Source: Candidatus Roseilinea sp. (lineage in GTDB: Bacteria > Chloroflexota > Anaerolineae > J036 > Brachytrichaceae). From it: a stretch of 51,102 bases of DNA. Below, piece after piece: positions 1-10,089 of this stretch; the stretch's first letter is position 1, and each line of letters starts with the position of its first letter. Made by a program: the position numbers and the translations under genes. The stretch is taken from the NCBI GenBank assembly GCA_025055235.1, contig JANWYN010000001.1, forward strand, positions 1-51,102. Reading direction: 5' to 3'. The notes under the pieces are model-generated. The model was not told the origin of the DNA and made no database searches. It worked only from the letters and a program-made list of their open reading frames with translations.

Positions 1-927
1 GGTGCTCTCGATCAAGTCACGCGGCAGCCCGTCCATCGGCACGCCGGCAGCATCCAGCGCACGGCGCAGGGATTGCGCGTCTTGTCCCTGCCGTTCGGCC
101 ATTAAGATGATTCCCGGCCCTACCAACTCGCCATGGGTGAAGGGTGCAGGGATGATCTCCCCGCGCCACGTGGCAGCGGAAGCCAGCATCTCGGCGCAAT
201 AAGCAAAGTGGTGTTCGCTGCCCAGGGCGAACCGCGAGTGGCCGACCAAGTTGCGCAGTTGCACCTCCATCGCCAGCACGTTCACCAACGCCTGCAGTCC
301 GGCAGGATCACCGCGGCCGGCGGCCTCGGCACAGTCGAGCGCCAGCGCCAGCAGGCCGCGCGCCACTTCCGCGATGCGCGGTTGATAGCGCTCGGCCGGC
401 GGATTTTTGCCCCGCGACTCGGCCAGCTCCCAGTCGTAGCAGGCAGTAGCGATGCTGAGCACGTCCACGATGCTGGCGGCGCGCACCTGCGCCGGAGCCG
501 CGGCGATCAGGTCCAGATCGAGCAACACCAGCTCCGGCGGGATAGCCTCGATGGCGCGCGGGCAGCCATCGCGCCACACGTAGGAACACGACGTGAAGAA
601 GGCGTCCGCGCACAGCGCCGTCGGCACGCAGATCAGCGGCAGTTGCAACTCCTTGGCGACGAACTTAGCCGCGTCGGCGGCCGCGCGGCCACCTATCGCG
701 TAGATGACGTCGCCCATGTTGCGGCAGCGCTGCGCCAGGCGCGTGAAGGCTTCTTCGGTTGTGACCAGCGCGTCAAGCTCGATGCCGATGTCCCAACTCA
801 ACCCGCGCGCGCGTGCCGCCCGCCAGGCGTCGTCCTGCTTGATGACGATGACGGCGTTCGGCTCGATCCAGTCGGCGATCGGGGTATAGACCAACTCGGG
901 TAATGGAGGAACGCGCGAAGGCATCAT
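1..927 (-). CDS. Glycerol-1-phosphate dehydrogenase-like enzyme (Fe-ADH_2 / AraM-EgsA family), 3' part outside window
   Basis: The frame is open for 309 codons from ATG at 927 to the left edge, so the C-terminus is missing. The family reduces dihydroxyacetone phosphate to sn-glycerol-1-phosphate with NAD(P)H, using Zn or Ni. I see a nucleotide-binding segment GDVIYAIGGRAAADAAK, an Asp in PTALCADAFFTS (metal ligand position), GSEHHFAY and THGELVGPG, whose His residues fit the other two ligands. Two Met codons are adjacent (927, 924) and there is no clear Shine-Dalgarno (SD) sequence. It lies 35 bp behind the kinase-like gene and looks like the last visible member of the SCP2/NTF2/kinase operon. 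The family assignment is firm; the substrate is not proven, because bacterial relatives may act on other polyol phosphates. Confidence 0.82.
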   Translation of the reverse strand, partial: MMPSRVPPLPELVYTPIADWIEPNAVIVIKQDDAWRAARARGLSWDIGIELDALVTTEEAFTRLAQRCRNMGDVIYAIGGRAAADAAKFVAKELQLPLICVPTALCADAFFTSCSYVWRDGCPRAIEAIPPELVLLDLDLIAAAPAQVRAASIVDVLSIATACYDWELAESRGKNPPAERYQPRIAEVARGLLALALDCAEAAGRGDPAGLQALVNVLAMEVQLRNLVGHSRFALGSEHHFAYCAEMLASAATWRGEIIPAPFTHGELVGPGIILMAERQGQDAQSLRRALDAAGVPMDGLPRDLIEST

Positions 928-962
928 GTTGTCGCCAACCGAGTGTGCAGCAGTGCCGAAGG

Positions 963-1832
963 TCACATCGGCGTTGCCTTCTTGGTTGACTGCTCCGCGC
1001 CGGCCACCAACGCGCCGATGGCAGTGGCGTAGCCCGGCATCTCGGGCACGGTGAAATCCACGCCGTAATATCCCCCGACGGTGTTCAGCACCTTGCGCAC
1101 ACAGGCCAAATCCACCAAATGACCGATGACGACGATGTGATCGAGCCGTTCAGCGCGCGCGGCGTTGATGGCAATGACGGCGATCACCTGTCCGACCATC
1201 ACGGCGACCCCGGCAGCCATGTCCTCACGAGCGACGTCACGCCATTCCAGCGTCGCTGCGCGCCCGAAGTTCACGGCATTCGCGTCGGCCGGCAGCCGAC
1301 CGATTGCCCCACCCGTTGCCTCGATCAGCGTAATATCTACCTTGTTGGAATCGCCGGCCAGCGCCAGCGCGTCAATCTGTTGCGGGTCGGACGTGCCGAT
1401 CAGCAGCTTGCACAGGCCAACCAGCGTGCCGCCTCCGACGGCGCTGCCGGTGACGTGCTGCGCGCAGCCATCGCGAACGGCGATCATCGCCGTGCCCGAG
1501 CCGGCGCTCACCACCAGCGCCTCGCGCAGATCCGGCTGCGTGCGCTGCGCCAAGCGCAATCCGCCCAGCCCAATCGCTTCGATCTCGCCGACCTTCACGA
1601 TCGGTGTGCCGTCAATCGCATCCGGCAGGCGGCGGTGCTGGCCGCCGGTGACGCAGATCTGCTCGCAGTCGGCCATACTGCGCCCTATGGCGTCCAAAGC
1701 ACGCTGAACCTGCGCCAGGTCTACCTGGCGTTGGCTGGGCAACGTGGCGAACTGCGCAATGGCACCGACGTCGGCGCCGTGCGTCGCCACGACGTCTACG
1801 TTTGTCAGCCCGAAGTCAATCCCAACTCGCAT
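963..1832 (-). CDS. Type II pantothenate kinase-like protein (Fumble/CoaW family)
   Basis: 289 aa with the ASKHA fold order of type II pantothenate kinases. An N-terminal phosphate loop MRVGIDFGLTNVDVV is followed by a Glu-containing segment near residue 83 (VGEIEAIGLGG), SAGSGTAM near 110, GGGTLVGLCKLLIG near 133, and the C-terminal YYGVDFTVPEMPGYATAIGAL. The family phosphorylates pantothenate as the first step of CoA synthesis. In the usual enzymes the first loop is G-x-D-x-G-G-T; here the second Gly is Leu (DFGLTN), so activity or substrate may differ. coaD lies far away at 29436, so this is not a CoA operon. It is 52 bp behind the NTF2-like gene and 35 bp ahead of the dehydrogenase-like gene. 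Confidence 0.72.
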   Translation of the reverse strand: MRVGIDFGLTNVDVVATHGADVGAIAQFATLPSQRQVDLAQVQRALDAIGRSMADCEQICVTGGQHRRLPDAIDGTPIVKVGEIEAIGLGGLRLAQRTQPDLREALVVSAGSGTAMIAVRDGCAQHVTGSAVGGGTLVGLCKLLIGTSDPQQIDALALAGDSNKVDITLIEATGGAIGRLPADANAVNFGRAATLEWRDVAREDMAAGVAVMVGQVIAVIAINAARAERLDHIVVIGHLVDLACVRKVLNTVGGYYGVDFTVPEMPGYATAIGALVAGAEQSTKKATPM

Positions 1833-1884
1833 GACCCGCTGGAGGGGCGCACGTCAACGGAAGAGAGGCCGGCGCGCCATCGCC

Positions 1885-2730
1885 TTACGGCTCGCGCACC
1901 TGACGCGCGCCGAACACGGTCTGCTCGAGCGTCTGAGCCGACTTCGTGCTGTCGTAATACTCACGCCAGCGCCAGAAGCGGCCGTCTTGCATGACGCCGA
2001 TGTTGAGGTCTTCATCGTCGGCGCGCACGCCGGTCTTGCGATTCGTGCAGCTCCAGGTCTGGTGAATGGCCAAGTAGTCACCGCTGTATACGACGCGATG
2101 GACCGTGACAAGCGTATCGGCGTAGTTTTGGTAGTAGACCGGCACGGCGCGGCGCAGCTGATCGTGGCCGCGCACCACCTCGAAGGACGTCTGGATTAAG
2201 CTCTCCGGCGCGTGACAACTCACGACGACCTCGGCGTCGCCGCGCGCCCAACCATGCATCACGTGGCGGTAGTGCACGGCGAGGATCTCATCGTATGTCA
2301 TGTTCCGCGTCCGGGGTGGAATGGACGGCGGCCAGACCTCCCGGCGCGGCGGATCGTCGCGCCTCACGATGCGCGCGCTGCGATGATCGTTGTGGATGCG
2401 CAGATGCGAAATCCGACCCGCGCTGAAGTGCAGCAAGATGCCCTGCTCTACTTCGCGCCACTGCCCATCGCCCGCGGCGGCGCGCAGCACCCACTCGGCC
2501 ACCCACCATTCCGGCTCGCGCAAGTCGTGGAAGGCGCGGCGCACCAGGATGTGCACTCCGTCGGGCGCGCGCGCGATGCTGCTCAGGTATGCGAGGATGT
2601 CAGCATGACCGTGATACGGATGGCCATCCACGATCCATGTGGCATCCGGGCGGCATAGGCGTATGACCTGCTCCGGCCCGCCGGATCGCCAGGCATGGGC
2701 CAGCGCATCGAAGGGCGAATCGCCGGTCAT
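1885..2730 (-). CDS. Tandem NTF2-like (SnoaL-type) protein
   Basis: 281 aa made of two similar alpha+beta cone-like units, about residues 1-125 and 143-275. Each begins with a helix and a GxADxL or RGHDQL element, then strands rich in Trp, Tyr and His (EWWVAEWVL; YLAIHQTWSC) and a closing strand (GRISHLRIHND; GRFWRWREYYD). SnoaL-like proteins are small-molecule isomerases, hydrolases or binding proteins, so no reaction can be assigned. The start is ATG 2730, 4 bp after the SCP2 gene, which argues for translational coupling. The duplication in one chain suggests an internal pseudo-dimer. Confidence 0.65.
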   Translation of the reverse strand: MTGDSPFDALAHAWRSGGPEQVIRLCRPDATWIVDGHPYHGHADILAYLSSIARAPDGVHILVRRAFHDLREPEWWVAEWVLRAAAGDGQWREVEQGILLHFSAGRISHLRIHNDHRSARIVRRDDPPRREVWPPSIPPRTRNMTYDEILAVHYRHVMHGWARGDAEVVVSCHAPESLIQTSFEVVRGHDQLRRAVPVYYQNYADTLVTVHRVVYSGDYLAIHQTWSCTNRKTGVRADDEDLNIGVMQDGRFWRWREYYDSTKSAQTLEQTVFGARQVREP

Positions 2731-2734
2731 GCGA

Positions 2735-3055
2735 TCAACCGGTCATGAACATGCGCTGGAAGCGCATCATCAGACCCAGGTCACCGGCGATGCGTAGCTT
2801 GCCGCTCATGAAGGCTTTGGTGGGATCGAGCCGGCCGCCGATGATGTCAATCCAGTCTTGGGCCGACACGCTGATGGTCACGGTGGGCTTCTCGACTACC
2901 CCCTCTCGCACGTCAAACTTCCCATCGGCGATGGCCAATGTATAACTGCCACCGCCATCTCCGGTTGCGTTCAATTGAATGACGGCATTCACGCCTTTGG
3001 CCAACGCAGGATTGAAATTGGCGGCCATGGTCTGAAGCGCCTCGGTTAACGTCAT
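2735..3055 (-). CDS. SCP2 sterol-carrier-domain protein
   Basis: 106 aa, the usual size of a stand-alone SCP2 domain. It has the amphipathic N-terminal helix, a strand pair around GGSYTLAIADGKFDVREG, the PTVTISVSAQDWIDIIGG segment and the C-terminal FMSGKLRIAGDLGLMMRF, a typical SCP2 signature in which the helix lines a lipid pocket. The family binds fatty acyl chains, acyl-CoA or other lipids. It is the first gene of the minus-strand run that ends in the glycerol-phosphate-dehydrogenase-like enzyme, so a lipid link is possible but inferred. GGAG lies 7 nt before ATG 3055. Confidence 0.8.
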   Translation of the reverse strand: MTLTEALQTMAANFNPALAKGVNAVIQLNATGDGGGSYTLAIADGKFDVREGVVEKPTVTISVSAQDWIDIIGGRLDPTKAFMSGKLRIAGDLGLMMRFQRMFMTG

Positions 3056-3155
3056 CGTTCACTCCGTAGCTATCGGGACATCTGCGGTCTGTACTTTGCT
3101 CGACGAATAAAATCAGGAGGAGTATACCGCGCCGAGACTCGGCCTACCTAGCCCT

Positions 3156-4637
3156 ATGAGACGACGCCTCTTAAACCGCAGCACACTTGAGAATGTTGCT
3201 GTCGTCTCGGTCATCCTCATCGCTGCGCTCCTGATTGCCAATGTGATCGCATTCATCGGCTCGCGCAATCGCCTGCCGCCGGGCACACAGCTGGGCGACC
3301 TAGACGTGAGCGGCCTAACTGTGGAAGAGGCAATCGGCGTTGCAACGGAAGCCCTGCAACGGCCGGTGATCCTGCGCTACGGCGATCAGAGCATTGAACT
3401 TGCGCCGGCCACAATTGGGTTTCGGCTCAACGAGCCGGTCGCGCGGCTGCAACTTGAAGCCATCATCGCCGGCCAGCAGGGAGTGGACAAATTGCCAGCC
3501 TTCATCCTGCGCCAGCATACCGGCCCGGGATCGCTTCCGTTGCCCTATCAATACTCCGAGCCGCAACTTCAGAACTTGCTCTCCGAACTCGCTGCACGCT
3601 ATAACCGCGAGCCGCGCCCGCCCGCGCCCGATCTGGCCTCTGGCACGGTGACGCCCGGCCAAGATGGCGCTGTGCTGAACATCGCCGACGCCTCACAGGC
3701 CATTCTGGCGGCCATGCGATCCGGCCGCTCACGCGCGGTGGATCTGCCGGTGGACGTCATGCCGCTGGGCTTCAAAGGCGTTCGGTCACTCGAGGGAGCA
3801 GTGATGGAGCGGCTGCGCGCCTTTACCGAGCGCAAGGGCAACCTCGCCGGCGTCTTCATCAAAGACTTACAGAGCGGCGAGGAATACGCCTTGAACGGCG
3901 ACGTCGCCTTCTCCGGCCTTGGCTGGCTCAAGCTGGGGCTGATCTTGGAGGCCTACCGCGCCAACGAGCTTCCTATTCCCACGCGGCTGCGCAGCACGCT
4001 CGAGGCCGTCTCCGCGCGCGGTGGGACGGCAGAGGTCAACGAGGCTCTGCGCGCGCTGGGCGACGGCGACGCCCAGCTCGGCGCCGACCGCGTGAACGCT
4101 ACGCTGCAAAAGCTTGGACTGCGCAACTCTTTCTTGGCGCAACCGCCGGGAGAAAACACCACGCCGCCCACCGTCGTGACGCCGGCTAACGCGCGCGGCG
4201 ACGTCAGTGCCGACCCCGACCCCAACGCTCAGTCCACCGTCGCCGACGTCGGTGTGCTGCTAGAGATGATCGAGCAGTGTCGCAACGGCGCAGGCGGGAT
4301 GATCCTAGCTTTTGATGGGGCATTCTCGGCAACAAAGTGCGAGGAGATGCTCGCCGTGATCGCCAAAAACGAGTTCGCGGGGCTCATCGCTGCGGGCAGC
4401 GGGGACGCCGTGACCTTCCATCGGCAAGCTTGGGACGACCGCAACCACGGCGATGCCGCGCTTGTGCGTTCGCCCAAGGGCAATTACGTGGTAGCGGTGA
4501 TGCTGCATGGCCAAAGCGCGCTGGACTGGGCGGAGACTTCGGCGATCATCGGCGACATCGCTCGCCTCGCTTACGGCTTCTTCAACGAGACAATGCCACC
4601 GGCCCCGCCACCACTCACCGCCCCACCGCCGCCCTGA
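3156..4637 (+). CDS. Membrane-anchored serine-hydrolase-like protein (class A beta-lactamase fold), catalytic Ser replaced
   Basis: 493 aa. One N-terminal membrane segment (about residues 14-34) is followed by a peptidoglycan-binding-4/VanW-like stalk (about 40-200, containing LGDLDVSGLTVEEA) and a beta-lactamase-like domain from about 225. The C-terminus is a Pro-rich tail. In relatives the active site reads S-x-x-K (for example S-T-x-K-x-P-I). Here the aligned residues are G256-W-L-K259, in VAFSGLGWLKLGLI. The Lys remains but the nucleophile position is Gly; the nearest Ser is 253, out of register. I therefore expect a pseudo-enzyme, perhaps binding wall or glycan ligands outside the cell. 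No in-frame start lies upstream; an AGGAGG sits about 33 nt before the ATG, too far to be its SD. Confidence 0.72.
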   Translation: MRRRLLNRSTLENVAVVSVILIAALLIANVIAFIGSRNRLPPGTQLGDLDVSGLTVEEAIGVATEALQRPVILRYGDQSIELAPATIGFRLNEPVARLQLEAIIAGQQGVDKLPAFILRQHTGPGSLPLPYQYSEPQLQNLLSELAARYNREPRPPAPDLASGTVTPGQDGAVLNIADASQAILAAMRSGRSRAVDLPVDVMPLGFKGVRSLEGAVMERLRAFTERKGNLAGVFIKDLQSGEEYALNGDVAFSGLGWLKLGLILEAYRANELPIPTRLRSTLEAVSARGGTAEVNEALRALGDGDAQLGADRVNATLQKLGLRNSFLAQPPGENTTPPTVVTPANARGDVSADPDPNAQSTVADVGVLLEMIEQCRNGAGGMILAFDGAFSATKCEEMLAVIAKNEFAGLIAAGSGDAVTFHRQAWDDRNHGDAALVRSPKGNYVVAVMLHGQSALDWAETSAIIGDIARLAYGFFNETMPPAPPPLTAPPPP

Positions 4638-4639
4638 CC

Positions 4640-5551
4640 CTACTTCGGCAGATAGCGACGCGGGATCTTACATACCATCGTGTAAGCCGGGTCGAAGAAG
4701 TTGCCCAAGTCGTATCGGGCCGCTTGGCCCATCAGGATTCCGACTTCATGCGCATCGAGCCCGTAGTCATCGCGCAGCCAGCGCGCCATCTCAGTCGTGG
4801 CGTGCTGAAGGGCTTGATCGAGGGGCCGCGCGTTGCCAACCGTGAAGATGAAGTCGGCATTTTCGCCGCGCGGCCAACCAATGGTTTTGTGTCGGATCAC
4901 CCGTACGGTGAATTGAACTTCCATCGAGATTTCGACGCCGGTGCCACTGATCTCGCCATCACCCTGTAGCGCATGGCCGTCGCCGATGTGGAACAGTGCA
5001 CCCTCGACGAACACCGGGAAGTAAACGGTGACGCCGGATACAAAGCCGTTGTAGTCCATGTTGCCACCATGCGGACCGGATGTCGCCGTGCTGATCGCTT
5101 CGCCGCCGGCCGGGGCAACCCCAAAACAGCCAATCATCGGTGATAGCGGCAATGTGAGCGCGCCGAGGCGAGGCTGGGGCGAATCAAGCATCGCTACGCC
5201 GGCAGCCACGTCTACCTGCCATCGGACGACCGCTCGGTCGCGCTCCGGCAAGGTGCGCGCAAAGTCTGGATCAACGGTGTTGTATGCCAGCGGCGTGCGC
5301 ACCCAGCCCCAGTCGCGATTCGGCGCGATGCGATCCAAGCTGACGGCCAGTGTGTCGCCGGGGTGCGCACCTGCGACGAAGAACGGACCGGTCATCGGGT
5401 TCGGCCCTTGCGTCACGCGCTCGCCACTCGCGTCCTGCCCCCAGGCATCTACGCATGTCGTCAGGACGGTGTCGCCGTCGGCAAGAGTGAGCGCTGGAGG
5501 GTGTACACCGAGGGTGTTGTAGTAGCGCTGTGGCGTAAAGTAATGGAACAT
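4640..5551 (-). CDS. Acetamidase/formamidase family protein
   Basis: 303 aa from ATG 5551 (MFHYFTPQRYY). The longer open frame reaches into the preceding gene and its extra residues do not look like the family. FmdA/AmdA proteins hydrolyse formamide or acetamide to ammonia and the acid. Signatures seen: GPNPMTGPFFVAGAHPGDTL, IGCFGVAP, the GPHGGNMDYN segment typical of the family, and GDGHALQGDGEISGTG (conserved His/Asp metal region). It runs toward the stop of the plus-strand hydrolase-like gene, with only 2 bp between the two stops. It begins 10 bp after the SH3b gene. Confidence 0.85.
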   Translation of the reverse strand: MFHYFTPQRYYNTLGVHPPALTLADGDTVLTTCVDAWGQDASGERVTQGPNPMTGPFFVAGAHPGDTLAVSLDRIAPNRDWGWVRTPLAYNTVDPDFARTLPERDRAVVRWQVDVAAGVAMLDSPQPRLGALTLPLSPMIGCFGVAPAGGEAISTATSGPHGGNMDYNGFVSGVTVYFPVFVEGALFHIGDGHALQGDGEISGTGVEISMEVQFTVRVIRHKTIGWPRGENADFIFTVGNARPLDQALQHATTEMARWLRDDYGLDAHEVGILMGQAARYDLGNFFDPAYTMVCKIPRRYLPK

Positions 5552-5561
5552 CGTCCGTGCG

Positions 5562-5891
5562 CTAACTCCGCCAAGCAACCGGCTTCGAGTAGCGTGGATT
5601 GGCGGAGACCCAGCACCCCCCACCCCACGGGCAGCGAATGCGCCACCAGTGGTAGTCATCGCTCAGGCCGGTGACCGTGGCGCGTTGGCCGGGGTGCAAC
5701 ATGCCCACGATGTGATAGTGCCGTCCGGGGCCGGAGCGGATGTTCAGGTTGACGAGTGCTACTACCTGCGTCACCGGCGTGCCGCGGATATTCGCCGGCG
5801 CAGCCGAGGCCGGCGCAGCGCCGCTGCTTGGCAGGATCAATGCCGCGGCGCACGTTGCTGCTAGCATCGAGATGATCTTTTGGACTCTCAA
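5562..5891 (-). CDS. Secreted SH3b-domain protein
   Basis: I start it at TTG 5891, because GGAGGA lies 6 nt upstream; the longer open frame to 5954 gives a poor N-terminus. The 109-aa product has a signal peptide (KIISMLAATCAAALILPSSG..ASAAP) and one bacterial SH3 domain: VVALVNLNIRSGPGRHYHIVGML, shown here in part as LNIRSGPG, then GQRATV and WWRIRCPWGGGCWVS. Such domains bind cell-wall or other extracellular ligands. Three Cys residues occur: one in the signal peptide and two in the domain, which could form a disulfide. It lies 41 bp behind the DUF262 gene. Confidence 0.75.
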   Translation of the reverse strand: MRVQKIISMLAATCAAALILPSSGAAPASAAPANIRGTPVTQVVALVNLNIRSGPGRHYHIVGMLHPGQRATVTGLSDDYHWWRIRCPWGGGCWVSANPRYSKPVAWRS

Positions 5892-5932
5892 AGGATGTTC
5901 CTCCGGGTTGAGCTGTGGGATTAGACTACTGC

Positions 5933-7642
5933 CTATGCGAAATCTGCGCGCCAAATATGCACGGCGCGTTCAGCCATCTGTCTCTGCCGCTTGTCGAGCA
6001 GCTCAGGCGTCCACTGCTCCGGCGCAATTTCGGCGATCCCTCGGGTGAGCTGATACGCGCTGCCGCGATAGGCATTCAACTTCTCCTCGTAAATGGCGTT
6101 GCCCACCCGACGATTCGCCGAAGACTCAAGCAAAGTGAGATTGCCCAATCGGTAGACTTGCGATTCCCAGTGAGCACGCGGGAACATCTGCTCCCATTCC
6201 TCGCTCGGATTTTCGGGCAGAATATGCTCGATTGTGCTGGGGTCGGTCTCCGGATCGCAGTGACGGCCAGAGAGATCACTCTCAAGCTTCGCCAGGATGT
6301 ATTTGGCTAGCTTTCTGCGCTGACCACCGGTGTCAATGACCAAGTTCGCAAAATCACTGAAGAACTTTTCATCGTTGACGTAGATGGGCTTGAGCACCTC
6401 GAAGACTGCTGCCGGTCGCGCAGCCGTCCTATCGAGAACCGCCTTGGCAGCCCGGTGATACTCTTGCTCGAGTTCATTGGGATTGAGGCGGCCGACAACG
6501 GAATAGCGAAAAGAGATCACGCTGACCAGCTTTAAGATTCGAATAAAGTCCTCAGGCGAAAAGAGCTCCCATGTGGCGAAAAGGAGAGGCGTCATCTGTT
6601 GTACTCGAAAGAGGTTCAACTCGCGCACGAAGGGCTTCGCCTCTGACCGTTCAAGCCAGTAATGATGATTGGGGTCGGAGAGCGCAGCGAACAGCTCAGC
6701 CCTAGCTTCCAGCGTACCCATCAATTTGAAAACGCCGACGGAGTCGGCAACCTGCTCACGAACCAACTTGAATAACCTTTGGCTGCGAACCTTAGGTTGT
6801 TCACATAGTAAGTGATATCGAAGGAACTCCGGAAACCGCTCCGGAGCTACCGCAGTAAGGAGAGATCGCCACCGCCGCTGCAAGGCTTCTCGATCGCTCG
6901 GCGTCTTGACCCTCGAGAACAGATAATTCTTGAGCAGGTCTGTCGTGGTCAACTCGAGACCGCGCGCGTTGAGCGTTTCAAATACCGTGTATGCGTTCAA
7001 CTCATCATCCACTGTGATGAGAATAAAGAGCAGCTGTCTGGCGACCGTCTCGGCGAGCATCCTCGCCAGCGCTGCGCCATCTCGGTTGATGCTTCGCAGA
7101 TTACCAATCCGCGCTTCAAAATACTTGAAGCAATCCCACAACAGGCGGTTGGATCGCGAGAGGCTGCGCGGGTTGAGAGGCGGCCTTAGTTGCACAAGAT
7201 AGTCTTGATAGAACCCATTATCGTTCTCATTGAGCGTCAATCGGCTGACCTCGATCAGTGAGGCCGGATCGCGCTCGCCGATGAAACGATTGCGAAGCTC
7301 CTTAGCGCGTTCGCGATTGGCGACTGGATCCACGCCCTCATCGGCCAAAGCGTTTAGCCGATGAATGACGGCGAGCGACAGGATGCTTAACGTCGCCATC
7401 CGCTGTTGGCCGTCAATGATGCAGAAGTCTCGATCGCTCTCCCCTTGAACCACAAGCGCGCCCATGTAGTGGCGATCGTCGGGATTCGGCAAGAGATCAA
7501 CGATGTCATTCCACAAGTCTTCCCACTGTTCTTCCGTCCACGAGTAATCGCGCTGGTAGGGGGGCACAAAATACCGCTTGCCGTTGCCGACCAATTCGAG
7601 GTAGTTGACCGTTCGCGTGCTTAATACGTTGACTCGGCTCAT
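5933..7642 (-). CDS. DUF262-DUF1524 protein (GmrSD-like, probable type IV restriction or defence nuclease)
   Basis: 569 aa. The N-terminal DUF262 (ParB/sulfiredoxin-like NTPase) has PPYQRDYSW near residue 27 and IIDGQQRMATLSIL near 74. The middle is helical. The C-terminal DUF1524 HNH-type nuclease has TIEHILPENPSEEW near 468 and LGNLTLLESSANRRVGN near 500. GmrS and GmrD fused in this order cut glycosylated-hydroxymethylcytosine DNA; other relatives (SspE, BrxU) defend against phage in different contexts. No dnd/ssp, BREX or methylase gene is nearby, so it appears to act alone. By eye it is AT-richer than its neighbours, as expected for a transferred defence gene. Confidence 0.8.
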   Translation of the reverse strand: MSRVNVLSTRTVNYLELVGNGKRYFVPPYQRDYSWTEEQWEDLWNDIVDLLPNPDDRHYMGALVVQGESDRDFCIIDGQQRMATLSILSLAVIHRLNALADEGVDPVANRERAKELRNRFIGERDPASLIEVSRLTLNENDNGFYQDYLVQLRPPLNPRSLSRSNRLLWDCFKYFEARIGNLRSINRDGAALARMLAETVARQLLFILITVDDELNAYTVFETLNARGLELTTTDLLKNYLFSRVKTPSDREALQRRWRSLLTAVAPERFPEFLRYHLLCEQPKVRSQRLFKLVREQVADSVGVFKLMGTLEARAELFAALSDPNHHYWLERSEAKPFVRELNLFRVQQMTPLLFATWELFSPEDFIRILKLVSVISFRYSVVGRLNPNELEQEYHRAAKAVLDRTAARPAAVFEVLKPIYVNDEKFFSDFANLVIDTGGQRRKLAKYILAKLESDLSGRHCDPETDPSTIEHILPENPSEEWEQMFPRAHWESQVYRLGNLTLLESSANRRVGNAIYEEKLNAYRGSAYQLTRGIAEIAPEQWTPELLDKRQRQMAERAVHIWRADFA

Positions 7643-7711
7643 TGTGTTTTTACGCCGCAGCTTCGTCCGTCCTGAGCGTCATGCACCCCATTCGCATTGC
7701 GGTGACGGTTA

Positions 7712-7753
7712 AGCGGTCAAATCACCGGCGCCCCGGCCGATGACTTGACCGCT
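7712..7753. terminator. Intergenic inverted repeat, possible terminator
   Basis: Perfect 9-bp arms AGCGGTCAA (7712-7720) and TTGACCGCT (7745-7753) enclose a GC-rich loop that can pair further (CCGG/CCGG). It sits between the stop of the Gfo/Idh gene (7792) and the start of the DUF262 gene, in the minus-strand direction. There is no long T tract, so its role as an intrinsic terminator is only likely. Confidence 0.45.
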
Positions 7754-7791
7754 GTGATTGAGCAGAAGGTAGCTTCGCCAGACGCGCGGCG

Positions 7792-8976
<1,185 letters not shown>

Positions 8977-8988
8977 TGTTGTTTCCTC

Positions 8989-9990
8989 CTATTTCCTCTC
9001 AAACGCCGCATCGAAGGCCATTGCGCTGGGCTTGAAGTCATAGCGGCGCACGTTGGCGCAGCTCTCGGTCGCGCCATGCTCGCGATCCATGCCGGGATCC
9101 TCCCATTCGACCGACAGCGGTCCGTTGTAACCAATCTCGTTCAACGCACGGATGATGGCGTCGAAGTTGATGTTGCCGCGGCCCACGCTGCGGAAGTCCC
9201 AGTAGCGGCGCGAGTCGCCGAAGTTCGTATGCCCGCCGAACACGCCGGCCTGCGTCGGCACGCTGCTCCAGGCGACGTCCTTCATGTGCACGTGATAGAT
9301 GCGATCGCGGAACTTGCGGATGAACCCGACGTAGTCCACGCCCTGATAGCCGAAGTGCGAGGGGTCGTAGTTGAAGCCGAACTCCTCGCGGTGGTTGATC
9401 GCCTGCAGCGTGCGCTCGGCACTGGCGATGTCGAAGGCGATCTCGGTGGGGTGCACCTCCAACGCGAATTTGATGCCGTTCTCCTTGAACACATCAAGGA
9501 TGGGATTCCACCGGTCGGCGAACTCGGCGTAGCCGGCGTCAATCATGGCCGGGCTGACCGGCGGGAACGAATACACATACGGCCAGATGCTGCTGCCGGT
9601 GAAGCCATTCACCACCTTGACGCCGAACAGCTTGGCTGCGCGCGCGGTGTTGGCCACCTCTTCGGCAGCGCGCTTGTTCACCTCCGACGGCTTGCCGTCC
9701 CCCCACACGCGCGGCGGCAGAATGGCCTTGTGGCGCTCGTCAATCCGATCGCAGACGGCCTGGCCGACCAGGTGCGTGCTGATGGCGAAGCACTTCATGC
9801 CGTGCTTGTTCAACACGTCCCATCGCCCGCGCACGTAGCTGTCGTCGCTCAGTGCTTTCTCCACGTCGAAGTGATCACCCCAACAGGCGAGTTCTACGCC
9901 ATCGTAGCCGAACGACTTGGCTTTCTCTACGATGGTCTCGAAGGGCAAATCGGCCCATTGGCCGGTGAAGAGTGTGACAGGTCTTGCCAT
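8989..9990 (-). CDS. Sugar phosphate isomerase/epimerase (xylose-isomerase-like TIM barrel)
   Basis: 333 aa AP-endonuclease-2/IolE-type TIM barrel. Likely metal ligands are visible in order: Glu in [12 protein letters not shown], Asp/His in [11 protein letters not shown], His in [10 protein letters not shown] and Glu in SVEWEDPG. The N-terminal [16 protein letters not shown] is also typical. It has an AAGGAG SD 9 nt before ATG 9990 and leads the two-gene operon with the Gfo/Idh gene. It is divergent from the BadF-type kinase across 112 bp. The family isomerises or epimerises keto-sugars or dehydrates inosose; which one applies cannot be read here. Confidence 0.82.
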   Translation of the reverse strand: MARPVTLFTGQWADLPFETIVEKAKSFGYDGVELACWGDHFDVEKALSDDSYVRGRWDVLNKHGMKCFAISTHLVGQAVCDRIDERHKAILPPRVWGDGKPSEVNKRAAEEVANTARAAKLFGVKVVNGFTGSSIWPYVYSFPPVSPAMIDAGYAEFADRWNPILDVFKENGIKFALEVHPTEIAFDIASAERTLQAINHREEFGFNYDPSHFGYQGVDYVGFIRKFRDRIYHVHMKDVAWSSVPTQAGVFGGHTNFGDSRRYWDFRSVGRGNINFDAIIRALNEIGYNGPLSVEWEDPGMDREHGATESCANVRRYDFKPSAMAFDAAFERK

Positions 9991-10089
9991 AGATCATGCT
10001 CCTTATGCGGGTTCGATGCGCTCATGCGCTTCTTCTCTTTGGCCTAGTCTATTCAGCGAGTGATGAACGCGCAAATGCCGATGCGCGCC

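Noticed and set aside
133..903. 256-aa plus-strand open frame
   Set aside because: It is antisense to the glycerol-phosphate-dehydrogenase-like gene, low in complexity and without domain motifs; a GC-driven shadow.
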